The notes under the pieces: generated by a model
Database searches by the model: none
Seen by the model: the letters and a program-made list of their open reading frames with translations, nothing else
What the model was told of the DNA's origin: nothing
Source: Limosilactobacillus fermentum
Lineage (GTDB): Bacteria; Bacillota; Bacilli; Lactobacillales; Lactobacillaceae
Reading direction: 5' to 3'
Length of the DNA: 64,000 nt
NCBI RefSeq assembly: GCF_013394085.1
Contig: NZ_CP040910.1
Coordinates: 821,185 to 885,184 of the forward strand
Made by a program: the position numbers and the translations under genes
Shown: in pieces, positions 8,427 to 17,319 of the stretch
Layout: the number at the start of each line of letters is the position of its first letter
How positions within the stretch are numbered: the stretch's first letter is position 1

Positions 8427-9480
8427 GGCAGATTGCAAGAAATAACTTGAACGAATTTAGTGACGTAGATTAAGCAAGAAGATCTCGATTGGTGTGTGCC
8501 AGTTAAGACATTTAAGTGGTCGGGAATTCAGATACCAATTGATTTGAACCAGCTGGCGATCGCTCAGCTCTTCAATGGCTTGTCCCTTGGGAATAAACCG
8601 TCGCAAAACTCGGTTACGGTTCTCATTACTACCACGTTCATGTGGTGAATAAGCATGGGCAAAATAAACCTGAGTACCTGTTAGCTGTTCAATTGTCTGA
8701 TAGTTAGCGAACTCTTTACCATGATCCACGGTAAGCGTCTTGAGCTTGTCTTGAAGTTGACTAGCTAGTTCAAGTACGGCTTGAGTCATGGACTGACTGT
8801 CGCGACCATGGAGCCGTTTAACAATTGTCAGGCGACTCTTACGTTCCACAAAAGTAGCCACAGCCTGACCTTTACGTTTGCCAGAAAGTACGGTATCAGC
8901 TTCAAAGTGGCCGAATTCCTGGCGAGTTTCGACTTTATGAGGCCGCTCCTCAATGGAGCGGCCGTGATTGAACGTACCACGCTTTTCTTTAGCACGATGA
9001 CGACGAATTCCATGATCAGGCAAATCGGGCAACTGTATATCAAGCCAGCCTTGATCAATCCAGTTATAGACCGTCTTGTAGGTAATCCCCACCACATGGG
9101 CAACTTGTTCAGGGGACCACTTCTGGACTTGAATCTTTTCCTCGACCAAGTGTTTAAGGTTTTTAGTGAGCGAAGACTTCCGCCCCCGTTGACTAACCTT
9201 TCGTTCAAAGTCAGTCTGCGCTAGCCCAGCCTGGTACTCACTATTTAGCCGGTGAAGTTCGTTAAAGATGGTGGTCTTACTAAAGCCTAAGTAGTTAGCG
9301 ATGTATCGCAAGGAACGTCCTTCATTATGAAGCGTTTCAATGACAACACGGTTCTGGAATGATAAAATAGTGGTGCTCATCAAGGTCCTTCTTTCTAATG
9401 GATTGTGTGGTAACACCATTAAAGACCTTGATGGGTTTTTCTGTCCACTTAAATGTTCAACTTAAATTTTACAATCTGCC
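8427..9480. mobile_element. Complete IS30-family insertion sequence
   Basis: Terminal inverted repeats GGCAGATTGCAAGAAATAAC (8427-8446) and, reversed, GGCAGATTGTAAAATTTAAG (9480-9461) bound a single transposase gene. The element is flanked by the 4-base direct repeat CCTT (8423-8426 and 9481-9484), the mark of insertion. It separates hisK from the His T-box operon and falls in the inferred operon promoter. Confidence 0.9.
8457..9380 (-). CDS. IS30-family transposase
   Basis: DDE transposase of 307 residues. It starts MSTTILSFQNR at 9380, which has an AAGGA ribosome site; a longer frame to 9419 lacks one. An N-terminal helix-turn-helix (RSLRYIANYLGFSKTTIFNEL) is followed by the catalytic core: FEADTV (first Asp), TVDHGKEF (second Asp) and HERGSNENRNR (Glu). 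It appears intact. It points away from the his genes, so its own transcription does not enter the operon. Confidence 0.95.
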   Translation of the reverse strand: MSTTILSFQNRVVIETLHNEGRSLRYIANYLGFSKTTIFNELHRLNSEYQAGLAQTDFERKVSQRGRKSSLTKNLKHLVEEKIQVQKWSPEQVAHVVGITYKTVYNWIDQGWLDIQLPDLPDHGIRRHRAKEKRGTFNHGRSIEERPHKVETRQEFGHFEADTVLSGKRKGQAVATFVERKSRLTIVKRLHGRDSQSMTQAVLELASQLQDKLKTLTVDHGKEFANYQTIEQLTGTQVYFAHAYSPHERGSNENRNRVLRRFIPKGQAIEELSDRQLVQINWYLNSRPLKCLNWHTPIEIFLLNLRH

Positions 9481-9514
9481 CCTTTTAAAAAAAGTGGCGT
9501 ATATTTCTATTAAA

Positions 9515-9780
9515 ATTTAGTGAGTAAAAAATGAGTAAGGACCAGGAGAGTAGGAGTGGGGCTCCCAAGCAGAGAGTCGCCGGCGCTGGGATGGCGATTG
9601 ACCCCCGCTTCGAACCACACCTGGGAACTGGACGGCTGAACGGAGTAGGTCGGCCCGGGACCACCCGTTAGCAGGGTTGAAGTTAGCTTCAACGTGAGGC
9701 CCCTTTCGTGAGGGAGGGGTGAACGGAGGTGGAACCGCGCTCCTGTGCCCTCTTGCAGCAATGCAAGGGGGCGTTTTTTA
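9515..9780 (+). promoter_or_regulatory. T-box leader specific for histidine
   Basis: A tRNA-sensing leader ahead of hisZ. The specifier region near 9613-9626 reads GAACCACACC, giving a CAC (His) codon in the usual context. The antiterminator block GGTGGAACCGCG is at 9728-9739. The terminator GCCCTCTTGC (9747-9756) with GCAAGGGGGC (9763-9772) is followed by six T. Uncharged tRNA-His would favour readthrough into the operon. Confidence 0.9.
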
Positions 9781-9801
9781 TTCCAAAGGAGGTTGAGTTT
9801 G

Positions 9802-10962
9802 ATGCAAGATTACAAGTTACCAGCTGGCTTGCGGGACAACTTTGGTCCCCAAGCGACCCAAAAGGAAAGCGTCCGTCATTACCTAACGGGCCTGTTTCAA
9901 CGACATCACTACACCCTGATCGAGACCTCCCTGTTGGAATACCGGGACGTCTTTGGCCCCTACGAGTTGCAGGCCGAAAGCCTCTACCGGATCTTAGAAG
10001 CCGATGGTCAGGACTTGGTGCTACGCCCGGACCTGACCCTGCCGATCGCCCGCTTTTTGGCGACGACTAACGTCAGCTTGCCCACCAGCTTTGCCTACGT
10101 GGGCGAGCAGTTCCGCCGTAACCGCCAGCTGACCGGGCTTTATAACCAATCCACCCAGGCGGGGATCGAACTGGTTGGCTTTCAATCACGCCGGGCCGAG
10201 TTGGAGTGCCTAACGGTGATCAGCGAGTTAAACCGGGACCTCTTTAATGGGCGGCTGCTGGTGGAACTGGGGCAGGCCAGGCTAGCCGACCTGGTGTTAG
10301 CCGACTTGCCGGCCAGCGAGCGGCAAAAAGAAGCGATCAAGGCCGCCCTCTTTAACAAAAACGTCCCCGACTACGAGGCGGCGATTGCCCCCTTTAAACG
10401 GGAGCGCCACTACCCCTTCTTGGTGGAGTGGACCTGGCTGTTTGGTAAGGCGGACGTGGTCGAAAAAATGGTGGCGCCGCTGTGGGTCAACCCAGCGGCC
10501 AGGGAGGCGATGCAGGAGGTGTTGGACCTCGCCAAGTTGGTGGCCCAGCTGGGCGACCAAGAGCTCTTGGTCGACTTTTCGACCGCCGCACCGCAGGCTT
10601 ACTACACCGGGGTGACCTTCAAGGCCTACGCCGACCAAACTAGTACCTACCTGGTATCGGGGGGCCGCTACGATAACCTCCTGGCCAACTTCCAGGAAAA
10701 GAGCGAACCGGCGATTGGGCTGGGGATTGACGTAACCCTCATCGCCCAGCTGTTGGAACGGAGCGCCCCGAGGGACCAAGCGAAGCCAACCCTAGTCTTT
10801 TGCCAACTAGCCGACTGGCCGACCTTTGCCAAGCGCTACGGGGGGGATCCTGCCTACGAGGCCTGTCTGGCCGACAGTTTGGTAGCGGCCCGCACCCAAG
10901 CAGCGGTAACCGGCCAGCAACTTAAAGTCATGAACGAAGAGGGGGACTTAATCGATGCTTAA
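9802..10962 (+). CDS. hisZ: ATP phosphoribosyltransferase regulatory subunit HisZ
   Basis: HisZ is a HisRS-like protein lacking synthetase activity that forms the octameric ATP-phosphoribosyltransferase with short-form HisG. 386 residues starting MQDYKLPAGLRDNFGPQ. Class II synthetase motifs are recognisable: LRPDLTLPIARF (motif 2 region) and SGGRYDNLL. The ATG at 9802 follows AAAGGAGG; an upstream frame start at 9745 lies inside the terminator. It overlaps hisG by 8 bases, matching the need for equal amounts of the two subunits. Confidence 0.92.
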   Translation: MQDYKLPAGLRDNFGPQATQKESVRHYLTGLFQRHHYTLIETSLLEYRDVFGPYELQAESLYRILEADGQDLVLRPDLTLPIARFLATTNVSLPTSFAYVGEQFRRNRQLTGLYNQSTQAGIELVGFQSRRAELECLTVISELNRDLFNGRLLVELGQARLADLVLADLPASERQKEAIKAALFNKNVPDYEAAIAPFKRERHYPFLVEWTWLFGKADVVEKMVAPLWVNPAAREAMQEVLDLAKLVAQLGDQELLVDFSTAAPQAYYTGVTFKAYADQTSTYLVSGGRYDNLLANFQEKSEPAIGLGIDVTLIAQLLERSAPRDQAKPTLVFCQLADWPTFAKRYGGDPAYEACLADSLVAARTQAAVTGQQLKVMNEEGDLIDA

Positions 10963-11569
10963 AATCGCCTTAACCAAGGGGCGGGTGGAAGAACAGTTCA
11001 CCGCCCTGCTGGCCCAGCGGGGCTTTGACACCAGCCCCTTAGAAAACAAGCAGCGCCGCTTGATCATTGAAGTGGCCGACCAGTTTGAGTTCATCCTCGC
11101 CAAGGGGCCGGATGTCTTAACCTACCTGACCAACGGGGTGGTCGACCTGGGGATCGTCGGCAGCGACATCCTGATGGAACAAGACGCCGAAAGTGACGAA
11201 CTCTTGGACCTAAAAACCGGTCAGTGCCAATTTATCCTGGCTTCAACCGAAGACTTTGACCCCGACCGCCCGGGGCGCAAGGTGATCGGCACCAAGTACC
11301 CCCGGGTCGCCCAACGCTACTTTGCTCGCCGCGGCCAAGACGTCGCCATCATCAAGTTGGAGGGGTCGGTGGAGTTAGCCCCCTTAATTGGCCTGGCCGA
11401 CGCCATTATTGACATCACCGAAACCGGCCGGACGCTGAAGGAAAACCACCTAGTCATTTACGACCGCCTCGATCAGGTTTCGACCCGGTTAGTGGCCAAC
11501 CCGCTGGCCCTCAAGCAAAAACGGGACGAGATTTACTGCTTTGTCACCACCCTCAAGGGAGGAAACTAA
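10955..11569 (+). CDS. hisG: ATP phosphoribosyltransferase, short form HisG
   Basis: Catalyses the first step of histidine synthesis, joining ATP and PRPP. At 204 residues it is the short form, lacking the C-terminal histidine-binding domain, which explains the presence of hisZ. Visible motifs include IALTKGRVEE at the start, DLGIVGSDILME, and the PRPP loop near DAIIDITETGRTLKENHL. Its start overlaps hisZ and it is followed directly by hisD. Confidence 0.95.
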   Translation: MLKIALTKGRVEEQFTALLAQRGFDTSPLENKQRRLIIEVADQFEFILAKGPDVLTYLTNGVVDLGIVGSDILMEQDAESDELLDLKTGQCQFILASTEDFDPDRPGRKVIGTKYPRVAQRYFARRGQDVAIIKLEGSVELAPLIGLADAIIDITETGRTLKENHLVIYDRLDQVSTRLVANPLALKQKRDEIYCFVTTLKGGN

Positions 11570-11570
11570 C

Positions 11571-12854
11571 ATGAAGATTTACCAAAAGAACCTCACCGAA
11601 ATGAAGCAAATCGTGGACGACTACACCAGCGCCACCGTCGACCCCCAGATTGTCGCAACGGTTGCCGAGATCATCCAAACCGTCCGCCAAGAAGGCGACG
11701 CCGCCCTCCGCAATTACGGCGCCCAGTTTGATAAGGTCGACGTTAAAGAGTTTGCGGTCCCACAAACCGAACTGGAGGCGGCCTACCAAACCCTGCCGTC
11801 AAACCTCAAGGACGCCCTGGCCACCGCTAAGGCCAACATCACTAGCTTCCACCAACAAGAAATTGAGAACGGCTTTGCCGATTTAACCACGCCCGGGGTG
11901 GTGCGGGGCCAAAAGGTGACCCCCTTAGCCCGGGTGGGCCTCTACGTGCCGGGGGGCACCGCCGCGTACCCGTCGACGATCCTGATGAACGCGATTCCCG
12001 CCAAGCTAGCGGGGGTCGGTAAGTTGGTGATGGTCACGCCGCCGCAAAGGGAGGGGATCTCCCAGACGGTGCTGGCCGCCGCCTACCTGGCCGGCGTCGA
12101 CGCCGTTTACCAAGTCGGGGGTGCCCAAGCGATCGCCGCCTTAGCCTACGGGACCGAAAGCATCCCGCAAGTCGATAAGATCGTTGGCCCGGGGAACATC
12201 TTCGTCGCCACCGCTAAGCAACAGGTTTTTGGCCAGGTCGCCATCGACATGGTGGCCGGGCCGTCGGAAATCGGGATCATCGCGGACGGCAACGCCAACC
12301 CGGACGAAGTAACCGCCGACCTCTTATCGCAGGCCGAACACGACCGGCGCGCCCGGGCGATGCTAGTCACCGACAGCGTGGAACTGGCCGAGGCCGTTTC
12401 CGCCGCCGTTGACCAGCAGTTAAAAACCCTGCCGCGTCAGGAAATTGCCCAAGAAGCGATCGCCAACCGTAGCTTCATTGCCGTAATGGCGGACCAAGAC
12501 GAAATGTTTGAACTGATGAATTCGATCGCCCCGGAGCACTTGGAACTCCAGGTCCAGGACCCGATCACCGCGATGGGCAAGGTGCAAAACGCCGGCTCGG
12601 TCTTCTTGGGCCGTTACGCCTCCGAGCCGCTCGGCGATTACCTAGCCGGGCCAAACCACGTCTTGCCAACCGGGGGAACCGCCCGCTTTGCCTCACCACT
12701 AGGGGTGTACGATTTCGTTAAGCGGACCCAGTTCTTGCAATACACCGAAGCCGCCCTGGCCGGGGTGGTGCAAGAAGTCGCCGACTTGGCCCGGGCCGAG
12801 GGGCTGGAGGCCCACGCCCGCGCCGTTGAAGCCCGTTTTAAGGAGGGAGATTAA
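11571..12854 (+). CDS. hisD: Histidinol dehydrogenase HisD
   Basis: Zinc enzyme that oxidises histidinol to histidine with two NAD. 428 residues starting MKIYQKNL; the ATG at 11571 follows GGAGG and avoids a long overlap with hisG. Family signatures: [48 protein letters not shown] (zinc and base region) and the late [12 protein letters not shown]. No lesion is visible, so this step may remain functional. Confidence 0.95.
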   Translation: MKIYQKNLTEMKQIVDDYTSATVDPQIVATVAEIIQTVRQEGDAALRNYGAQFDKVDVKEFAVPQTELEAAYQTLPSNLKDALATAKANITSFHQQEIENGFADLTTPGVVRGQKVTPLARVGLYVPGGTAAYPSTILMNAIPAKLAGVGKLVMVTPPQREGISQTVLAAAYLAGVDAVYQVGGAQAIAALAYGTESIPQVDKIVGPGNIFVATAKQQVFGQVAIDMVAGPSEIGIIADGNANPDEVTADLLSQAEHDRRARAMLVTDSVELAEAVSAAVDQQLKTLPRQEIAQEAIANRSFIAVMADQDEMFELMNSIAPEHLELQVQDPITAMGKVQNAGSVFLGRYASEPLGDYLAGPNHVLPTGGTARFASPLGVYDFVKRTQFLQYTEAALAGVVQEVADLARAEGLEAHARAVEARFKEGD

Positions 12855-12855
12855 G

Positions 12856-13440
12856 ATGCGAACTGCCACCATTAAACGCCAAACCAAGGAAACCCAAATC
12901 GAGGTTAGCCTCAACCTGGACCAACAAAGCGGGATCCAAATTGATACCGGGGTCGGCTACTTCGACCACATGCTGAACTTGTTGGCCAAGCACGGCCGCT
13001 TTGGCCTGGTGGTCAAGGCAACCGGTGACCTAGAAGTCGACGCCCACCACACGGTCGAAGACACTGGGATTGTGCTTGGCGAGGCCCTCAAGGAGGCGCT
13101 GGGCGACAAAGTCTAAATCGAACGCTACGGCGACGCCATGGTGCCAATGGACGAAACCCTAGCCCAGGTGGTCGTCGACCTGTCGGGGCGCTCCTACCTG
13201 GTCTTTGACGCCGAACTGACCAACCCGCGGCTGGGTAGTTTCGAAACCGAGGTTACCGAGGACTTTTTCCAGGCCCTGGCCTTTGCCGCCGAGATGAACC
13301 TGCACGCCCGGGTCTTGTACGGGCGTAACACCCACCACAAAATCGAAGCGCTCTTTAAGGCGACCGGTCGCGCCCTGCGCCAGGCGGTCACGATTAACCC
13401 GGCGATTGAGGGGGTTAACTCCACGAAGGGGGTCATTTAA
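12856..13440 (+). pseudogene. hisB: Imidazoleglycerol-phosphate dehydratase HisB with in-frame stop
   Basis: HisB dehydrates IGP to imidazole-acetol phosphate. The frame runs the full family length (194 codons plus stop), but TAA at 13114-13116 replaces codon 87, after LKEALGDKV and before [13 protein letters not shown]. Metal-site His clusters lie on both sides: [16 protein letters not shown] and [10 protein letters not shown] before the stop, [14 protein letters not shown] after it. Neither fragment could complete the site alone. Reinitiation at the ATG of 13138 is possible but would not restore the N-terminal half. Everything else in the frame looks intact, so the lesion is recent. Confidence 0.85.
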
Positions 13441-14048
13441 TGCTTGCGATCATTGATTACGGGGCCGGCAACACCTATAACGTCGAAAAGACCTTTGCCT
13501 ACCTGGGGGTGCAGGCGACCTTAACCGCCGACCCGGCTAAAATTTTAGCCAGCGACGGCCTGATCCTCCCTGGCGTCGGCGCCTTTAACGCGGCAATGAC
13601 CAACTTGAAGCAACGGGGGTTGGTTGAGCCAATTAAAGAAGCGGTGAAAAAGGGCACACCCTTCTTGGGAATCTGCTTAGGGATGCAGATGCTCTTTGAT
13701 TATTCGACCGAATACGGCCAAACCGCTGGCCTCGGTTTTATCCCCGGCCAAGTCGTGGAGTTGCCCAAGCAACCGGGCCTCTTGGTGCCCGAAGTGGGCT
13801 GGAACCAAAACCGCTTGGTCAACCCGGCGAGCGCCTACCGGCAGGTTGACGGGGAATTTACCTACTTTGTCCACTCCTATTACGCCTAGACGCCGGTCCA
13901 AAACGTCGTCTCGGTCGTCGATTACGGGGTACTGGTGCCGGCGATCGTTCAAAAAGACAACGTGGTGGGAATGCAGTTTCACCCCGAAAAGAGCGGCACG
14001 GTCGGCCTCGGTTTGTTAGAGCAATTCTTAAAGGGGGTAGAAAAATGA
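13440..14048 (+). pseudogene. hisH: IGP synthase glutaminase subunit HisH with in-frame amber stop
   Basis: HisH releases ammonia from glutamine for HisF. The frame is 202 codons plus stop and overlaps hisB by one base. The nucleophile Cys is present in GICLGMQML, but TAG at 13887-13889 (codon 150, after FVHSYYA) cuts the protein before the catalytic His and Glu in [13 protein letters not shown]-to-TAG change is the simplest origin. The rest is well preserved. Unlike the old copy at 5984, only this one lesion is seen. Its stop overlaps the hisA start. Confidence 0.85.
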
Positions 14049-14770
14049 TTAACCCAGCCATTGACCTGCAGGGCGGCCAAAGCGTCCGTTTGAAGCAGGG
14101 CGATTTTGACCAAGCGACCCTAATTGAAAACACCCCCCTGGCCCAGGTAGAACGCTTTCAGGCGGCGGGGATCGACCGCCTCCACTTAGTCGACCTGGAT
14201 GGCGCCCGACTCGGCCACCCGGCTAACCAGGCGGTGGTCAAAGCAATCCGCGACTCCTTTACCGGCATGATCGAGCTGGGCGGCGGGATCCGGACCGCCC
14301 AGGCGGTCGCCGACTACTTAAAGCTGGGGATTGACCGGGTCATCTTGGGCTCGGTGGCCGTCAAGGACCCCCAGCTGACCCGCCGGGTGTTAAATGACTG
14401 GGGTAGCGCCCGGATTGTGATCGGCGTCGACGGCAAGGATGGGATGGTGGCCATGGAAGGCTGGCTCAGCCAGTCGACGGTGCCAATGGCAACCTTAATT
14501 GGCCGGCTGGTGGAAGCGGGCGCCGTTAATTTCATCGTTACCGACGTCGCCCAGGACGGGATGATGGCAGGTCCCAACTTGAACCTGCTCGGCGACTTGC
14601 AGGCCCAGTTCCCAACCGCCAACATCATTGCCTCCGGCGGGATCCGCAACCTAGCAGACATTGACGCCCTCAAGCGAGTCGGCGTCAAAGAAGCGGTCGT
14701 CGGCCGGGCAATGTTTGAGGGGACGCTGACGCTCGAGGAGATTAAGGAGGCCAACGCCAATGCTGACTAA
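14045..14770 (+). CDS. hisA: ProFAR isomerase HisA
   Basis: Isomerises ProFAR to PRFAR, a (beta/alpha)8-barrel enzyme. 241 residues starting [16 protein letters not shown] with catalytic Asp in AIDLQGG. The phosphate sites are [10 protein letters not shown] and [12 protein letters not shown]; the second acid lies in [10 protein letters not shown]. It overlaps hisH by 4 bases (ATGA) and hisF by 11 bases. Confidence 0.95.
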   Translation: MINPAIDLQGGQSVRLKQGDFDQATLIENTPLAQVERFQAAGIDRLHLVDLDGARLGHPANQAVVKAIRDSFTGMIELGGGIRTAQAVADYLKLGIDRVILGSVAVKDPQLTRRVLNDWGSARIVIGVDGKDGMVAMEGWLSQSTVPMATLIGRLVEAGAVNFIVTDVAQDGMMAGPNLNLLGDLQAQFPTANIIASGGIRNLADIDALKRVGVKEAVVGRAMFEGTLTLEEIKEANANAD

Positions 14771-15545
14771 ACGAATTATCCCCTGCCTAGACGTGACCGA
14801 TGGCCGGGTTAAAAAGGGGGTCAACTTTGTCAACCTGGTGGACGTTGGTGACCCGGTAGCGATTGCCCGCCGCTACCAGGAACAAGGGGCCGACGAGCTG
14901 GTCTTTTTAGACATCACCGCCACTAACCAGGGCCGTCAGGCGACCGTCGACATGGTGGCCGCCGTCTCCCGGCAGGTCTTTATGCCGCTAACGGTCGGCG
15001 GTGGGATCCGCTCAGTTGAAGACATGCGGGCCCTCCTGTTGGCCGGGGCCGATAAGGTTTCTTTAAACTCCTCGGCCGTGGCCAATCCGGACCTGATCAG
15101 TGCGGGCGCCCGCCTGTTTGGTAACCAGTGTCTCGTCACCGCCATTGACGTCAAAACCGACCCGGCGACCGGGCAAAAGATGGTTTACACCCACGGGGGA
15201 ACCAAGCCCACCGGCCTCGAGGCGCTTGCCTGGGCCAAGCAGGTCGTTTCCCTGGGCTCGGGGGAGCTCCTGGTCACTTCGATGGACAAGGACGGCACCC
15301 AGAATGGTTACGACACCGCCTTTTACAAGGAACTAACGGCGGCCGTCGACGTGCCGGTGATCGCCTCCGGGGGGGCCGGGAAGATCGATGACTTTGCCGA
15401 CGTCTTTTTGAACTCGGGGGTCACCGGGGCCCTGGCCGCTTCCGTCTTTCACTTTCAGCAGCTAACGATTGCCCAGGTCAAAGAGGACCTGATTAAAAAG
15501 GGGGTGCCGGTCCGGTGGAACCAGACTTTACAAAGGGGCTCTTAA
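14760..15545 (+). CDS. hisF: IGP synthase cyclase subunit HisF
   Basis: Cyclase of imidazole glycerol phosphate synthase; forms IGP and AICAR from PRFAR and ammonia. 261 residues. Both catalytic Asp residues are present, in [17 protein letters not shown] and [12 protein letters not shown]. Phosphate loops [11 protein letters not shown] and VIASGGAGK are intact. The paralogue at 6623 has lost several of these positions. It overlaps hisA at its start and hisI at its end. With HisH truncated, it could work only with free ammonia. Confidence 0.95.
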   Translation: MLTKRIIPCLDVTDGRVKKGVNFVNLVDVGDPVAIARRYQEQGADELVFLDITATNQGRQATVDMVAAVSRQVFMPLTVGGGIRSVEDMRALLLAGADKVSLNSSAVANPDLISAGARLFGNQCLVTAIDVKTDPATGQKMVYTHGGTKPTGLEALAWAKQVVSLGSGELLVTSMDKDGTQNGYDTAFYKELTAAVDVPVIASGGAGKIDDFADVFLNSGVTGALAASVFHFQQLTIAQVKEDLIKKGVPVRWNQTLQRGS

Positions 15546-15832
15546 CGACGGTGGTGGTGGACGCAACCACTAAGGACGTGTTAATGGTCGCCTGGATGAA
15601 CGAAGCGAGCTACCGGCTGACCAAGCAAACTGGGGAGACCTGGTTTTGGTCACGCTCACGCCAGGAACTCTGGCACAAAGGGGCGACTTCTGGCAACACC
15701 CAGGTCGTCAAGGAAATGTGGTTGGACTGCGACCAAGATACCCTCTTGGTCAAAGTGGACCCGGCCGGCCCGGCTTGCCACACCGGGGCACGGTCTTGTT
15801 TTTTCAACCAGGTGCAGGGAAAGGAAGATTAA
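15515..15832 (+). CDS. hisI: Phosphoribosyl-AMP cyclohydrolase HisI
   Basis: Opens the adenine ring of phosphoribosyl-AMP. 105 residues starting at GTG 15515 ([18 protein letters not shown]), overlapping hisF by 31 bases. The zinc-site cysteines are visible: [13 protein letters not shown] and [12 protein letters not shown]. The WMNEASY and [13 protein letters not shown] motifs are typical. hisI and hisE are separate genes here, as in many lactobacilli. Confidence 0.93.
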   Translation: MEPDFTKGLLTTVVVDATTKDVLMVAWMNEASYRLTKQTGETWFWSRSRQELWHKGATSGNTQVVKEMWLDCDQDTLLVKVDPAGPACHTGARSCFFNQVQGKED

Positions 15833-15833
15833 G

Positions 15834-16154
15834 ATGCAAGATTTAGAAAGCTTATACCAAATGGTCGCCGCCAGAAAGGCCAACCCCAAGGAGGGGTCGT
15901 ACACCGATTACCTCTTCACTAAGGGGTTAGACAAGATTTTAAAGAAGGTCGGCGAGGAAACCACCGAGGTGATTGTGGCCGCCAAAAACGAAGGCACCGC
16001 CGAGCTCCAGTATGAAACGGCCGACCTCTTGTACCACCTGATGGTCCTGCTCGTTGAACAGGGGCTGACCTACGATGACATCAAAGAGGAGCTAGGCAAG
16101 CGCGAGGGCTTGATGAGCGACTTTAAGGACCGCCCGGAGATTAAGGACTTATAA
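15834..16154 (+). CDS. hisE: Phosphoribosyl-ATP pyrophosphohydrolase HisE
   Basis: Removes pyrophosphate from phosphoribosyl-ATP, the second step of the pathway. 106 residues, all-alpha MazG-like fold. The metal-binding acids are in KKVGEETTEVIVAAKNE and ETADLLYHLMVLL. The ATG follows the hisI stop by one base. Confidence 0.93.
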   Translation: MQDLESLYQMVAARKANPKEGSYTDYLFTKGLDKILKKVGEETTEVIVAAKNEGTAELQYETADLLYHLMVLLVEQGLTYDDIKEELGKREGLMSDFKDRPEIKDL

Positions 16155-16166
16155 GGGGGTAGGGGA

Positions 16167-17252
16167 ATGAAAGCAGGGATCAACCAAATTCAAAGCTACG
16201 TGCCAGAAGAACCGGTTCAACGGGTTAAAAGCAAGTACCACTTAAAGCGCCTGGCCCGCCTGTCGGCCAACGAAAACCCGTACGGGACCTCGCCGTTGGT
16301 TAAAGAGGCCCTGATCAATGCGATTAACGACGGGGCGCTCAACCGTTACCCAGACGGAGACGCCAGCGAGTTACGGGCCCTGGTCGGCCAGCAGTTAAAC
16401 GTTGCTGGCGACCAGCTGGTCTTTGGCGTCGGCCTCGACGAAATCATCGAATTGGTGGCCCGCGCCTTTTTGACCCCGGACGATCAGGTGGTGGTCGCCA
16501 AGCCCGCCTTTTCCGAGTACGCACTGCACGCTACGGTTGAGGGGGCGGCCGTCAAGGAGGTGCCCGTTAACCCGGCGACCGGCCACTTCGACTTTGCCGG
16601 CGCCCTGGCCGTGATTAACGAGGCGACCCGGTTGGTTTGGATCTGCAACCCCAATAACCCGACCGGGGTCTTGGAAAGCCCCCAGGCGATTGAGGACTTC
16701 GTGCGCCAAGTCCCTAAAGACACCCTGGTGTTCATTGACGAGGCCTACTTGGACTTCGCTGACGACCCGGCCAAGGCGACCTGCCTGCCGCTGGTCAAGC
16801 GGTACCAAAACGTGGCGGTTTTAAGGACCCTTTCTAAGGCCTACGGGTTGGCCAACGTCCGGGTCGGCTTTGCCGTGATGCCGGTCGCATTGGCGGCGAT
16901 TTTGCAAAAGATCCGGCTCCCTTACAACCTCAACACCCTGGCCCAGGTAGCGGCCGTGGCCGCTTTAAGGGACCAGGACTTCGTCAAGGAAGCGGCCGCC
17001 AAGAATGCGGTTGAGCGGGCCAAGTGGGAAGACTTCTTTGACCAGCAGGGGGTTAAGTACTTTAAGAGTCAGGCCAACTTCATTTACTTCACGGTCAAAA
17101 ACGCCGCTGACCTGGCCCAAACCCTGTTGGAGAAGGGCTTCCAGGTCCGGCGCCACTTGCAACCGGACTGGCTGCGCCTGACGATTGGGCCCGCAGAAGA
17201 CACCACCGTCATGCAGGCCCTGGTGGCCGATTGGCTCAAGCAACAAGCATAA
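16167..17252 (+). CDS. hisC: Histidinol-phosphate aminotransferase HisC
   Basis: PLP enzyme that aminates imidazole-acetol phosphate. 361 residues. Signature regions: RLSANENPYGTSPLVKEAL, ICNPNNPTGVLE, FIDEAYLDF and the Schiff-base Lys in LRTLSKAYGLANVRVG. Last gene of the operon; GGGGGT ribosome site at its start. No clear terminator separates it from lepA, which has its own promoter. Confidence 0.95.
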   Translation: MKAGINQIQSYVPEEPVQRVKSKYHLKRLARLSANENPYGTSPLVKEALINAINDGALNRYPDGDASELRALVGQQLNVAGDQLVFGVGLDEIIELVARAFLTPDDQVVVAKPAFSEYALHATVEGAAVKEVPVNPATGHFDFAGALAVINEATRLVWICNPNNPTGVLESPQAIEDFVRQVPKDTLVFIDEAYLDFADDPAKATCLPLVKRYQNVAVLRTLSKAYGLANVRVGFAVMPVALAAILQKIRLPYNLNTLAQVAAVAALRDQDFVKEAAAKNAVERAKWEDFFDQQGVKYFKSQANFIYFTVKNAADLAQTLLEKGFQVRRHLQPDWLRLTIGPAEDTTVMQALVADWLKQQA

Positions 17253-17253
17253 T

Positions 17254-17283
17254 TTGGCGCCGGCGGGCGGTCTTTGCTATACT
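17254..17283 (+). promoter_or_regulatory. Likely lepA promoter
   Basis: TTGGCG (17254-17259), 18 bases, TATACT (17278-17283), 37 bases ahead of the lepA ATG. Confidence 0.5.
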
Positions 17284-17319
17284 AGAAGCAGACTTTACGG
17301 AAGAAAGTAGGCATAGTGC

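Larger units (their letters stand above)
8419..9505 (+). promoter_or_regulatory. His operon promoter split by the IS30 element (inferred)
   Basis: Removing 8427-9480 and one copy of the CCTT repeat rejoins TTGACC (8419-8424) to TATATT (9500-9505) with a spacer of exactly 17 bases. In the present sequence the -10 box stays with the T-box leader, but its -35 position is occupied by the IS end (TGCCCC). The reconstruction is read from sequence; loss of activity is inferred. Confidence 0.6.

Noticed and set aside
13138-13440. Separate short gene starting at the ATG of 13138
   Set aside because: It is the second half of hisB in the same frame after one stop codon.
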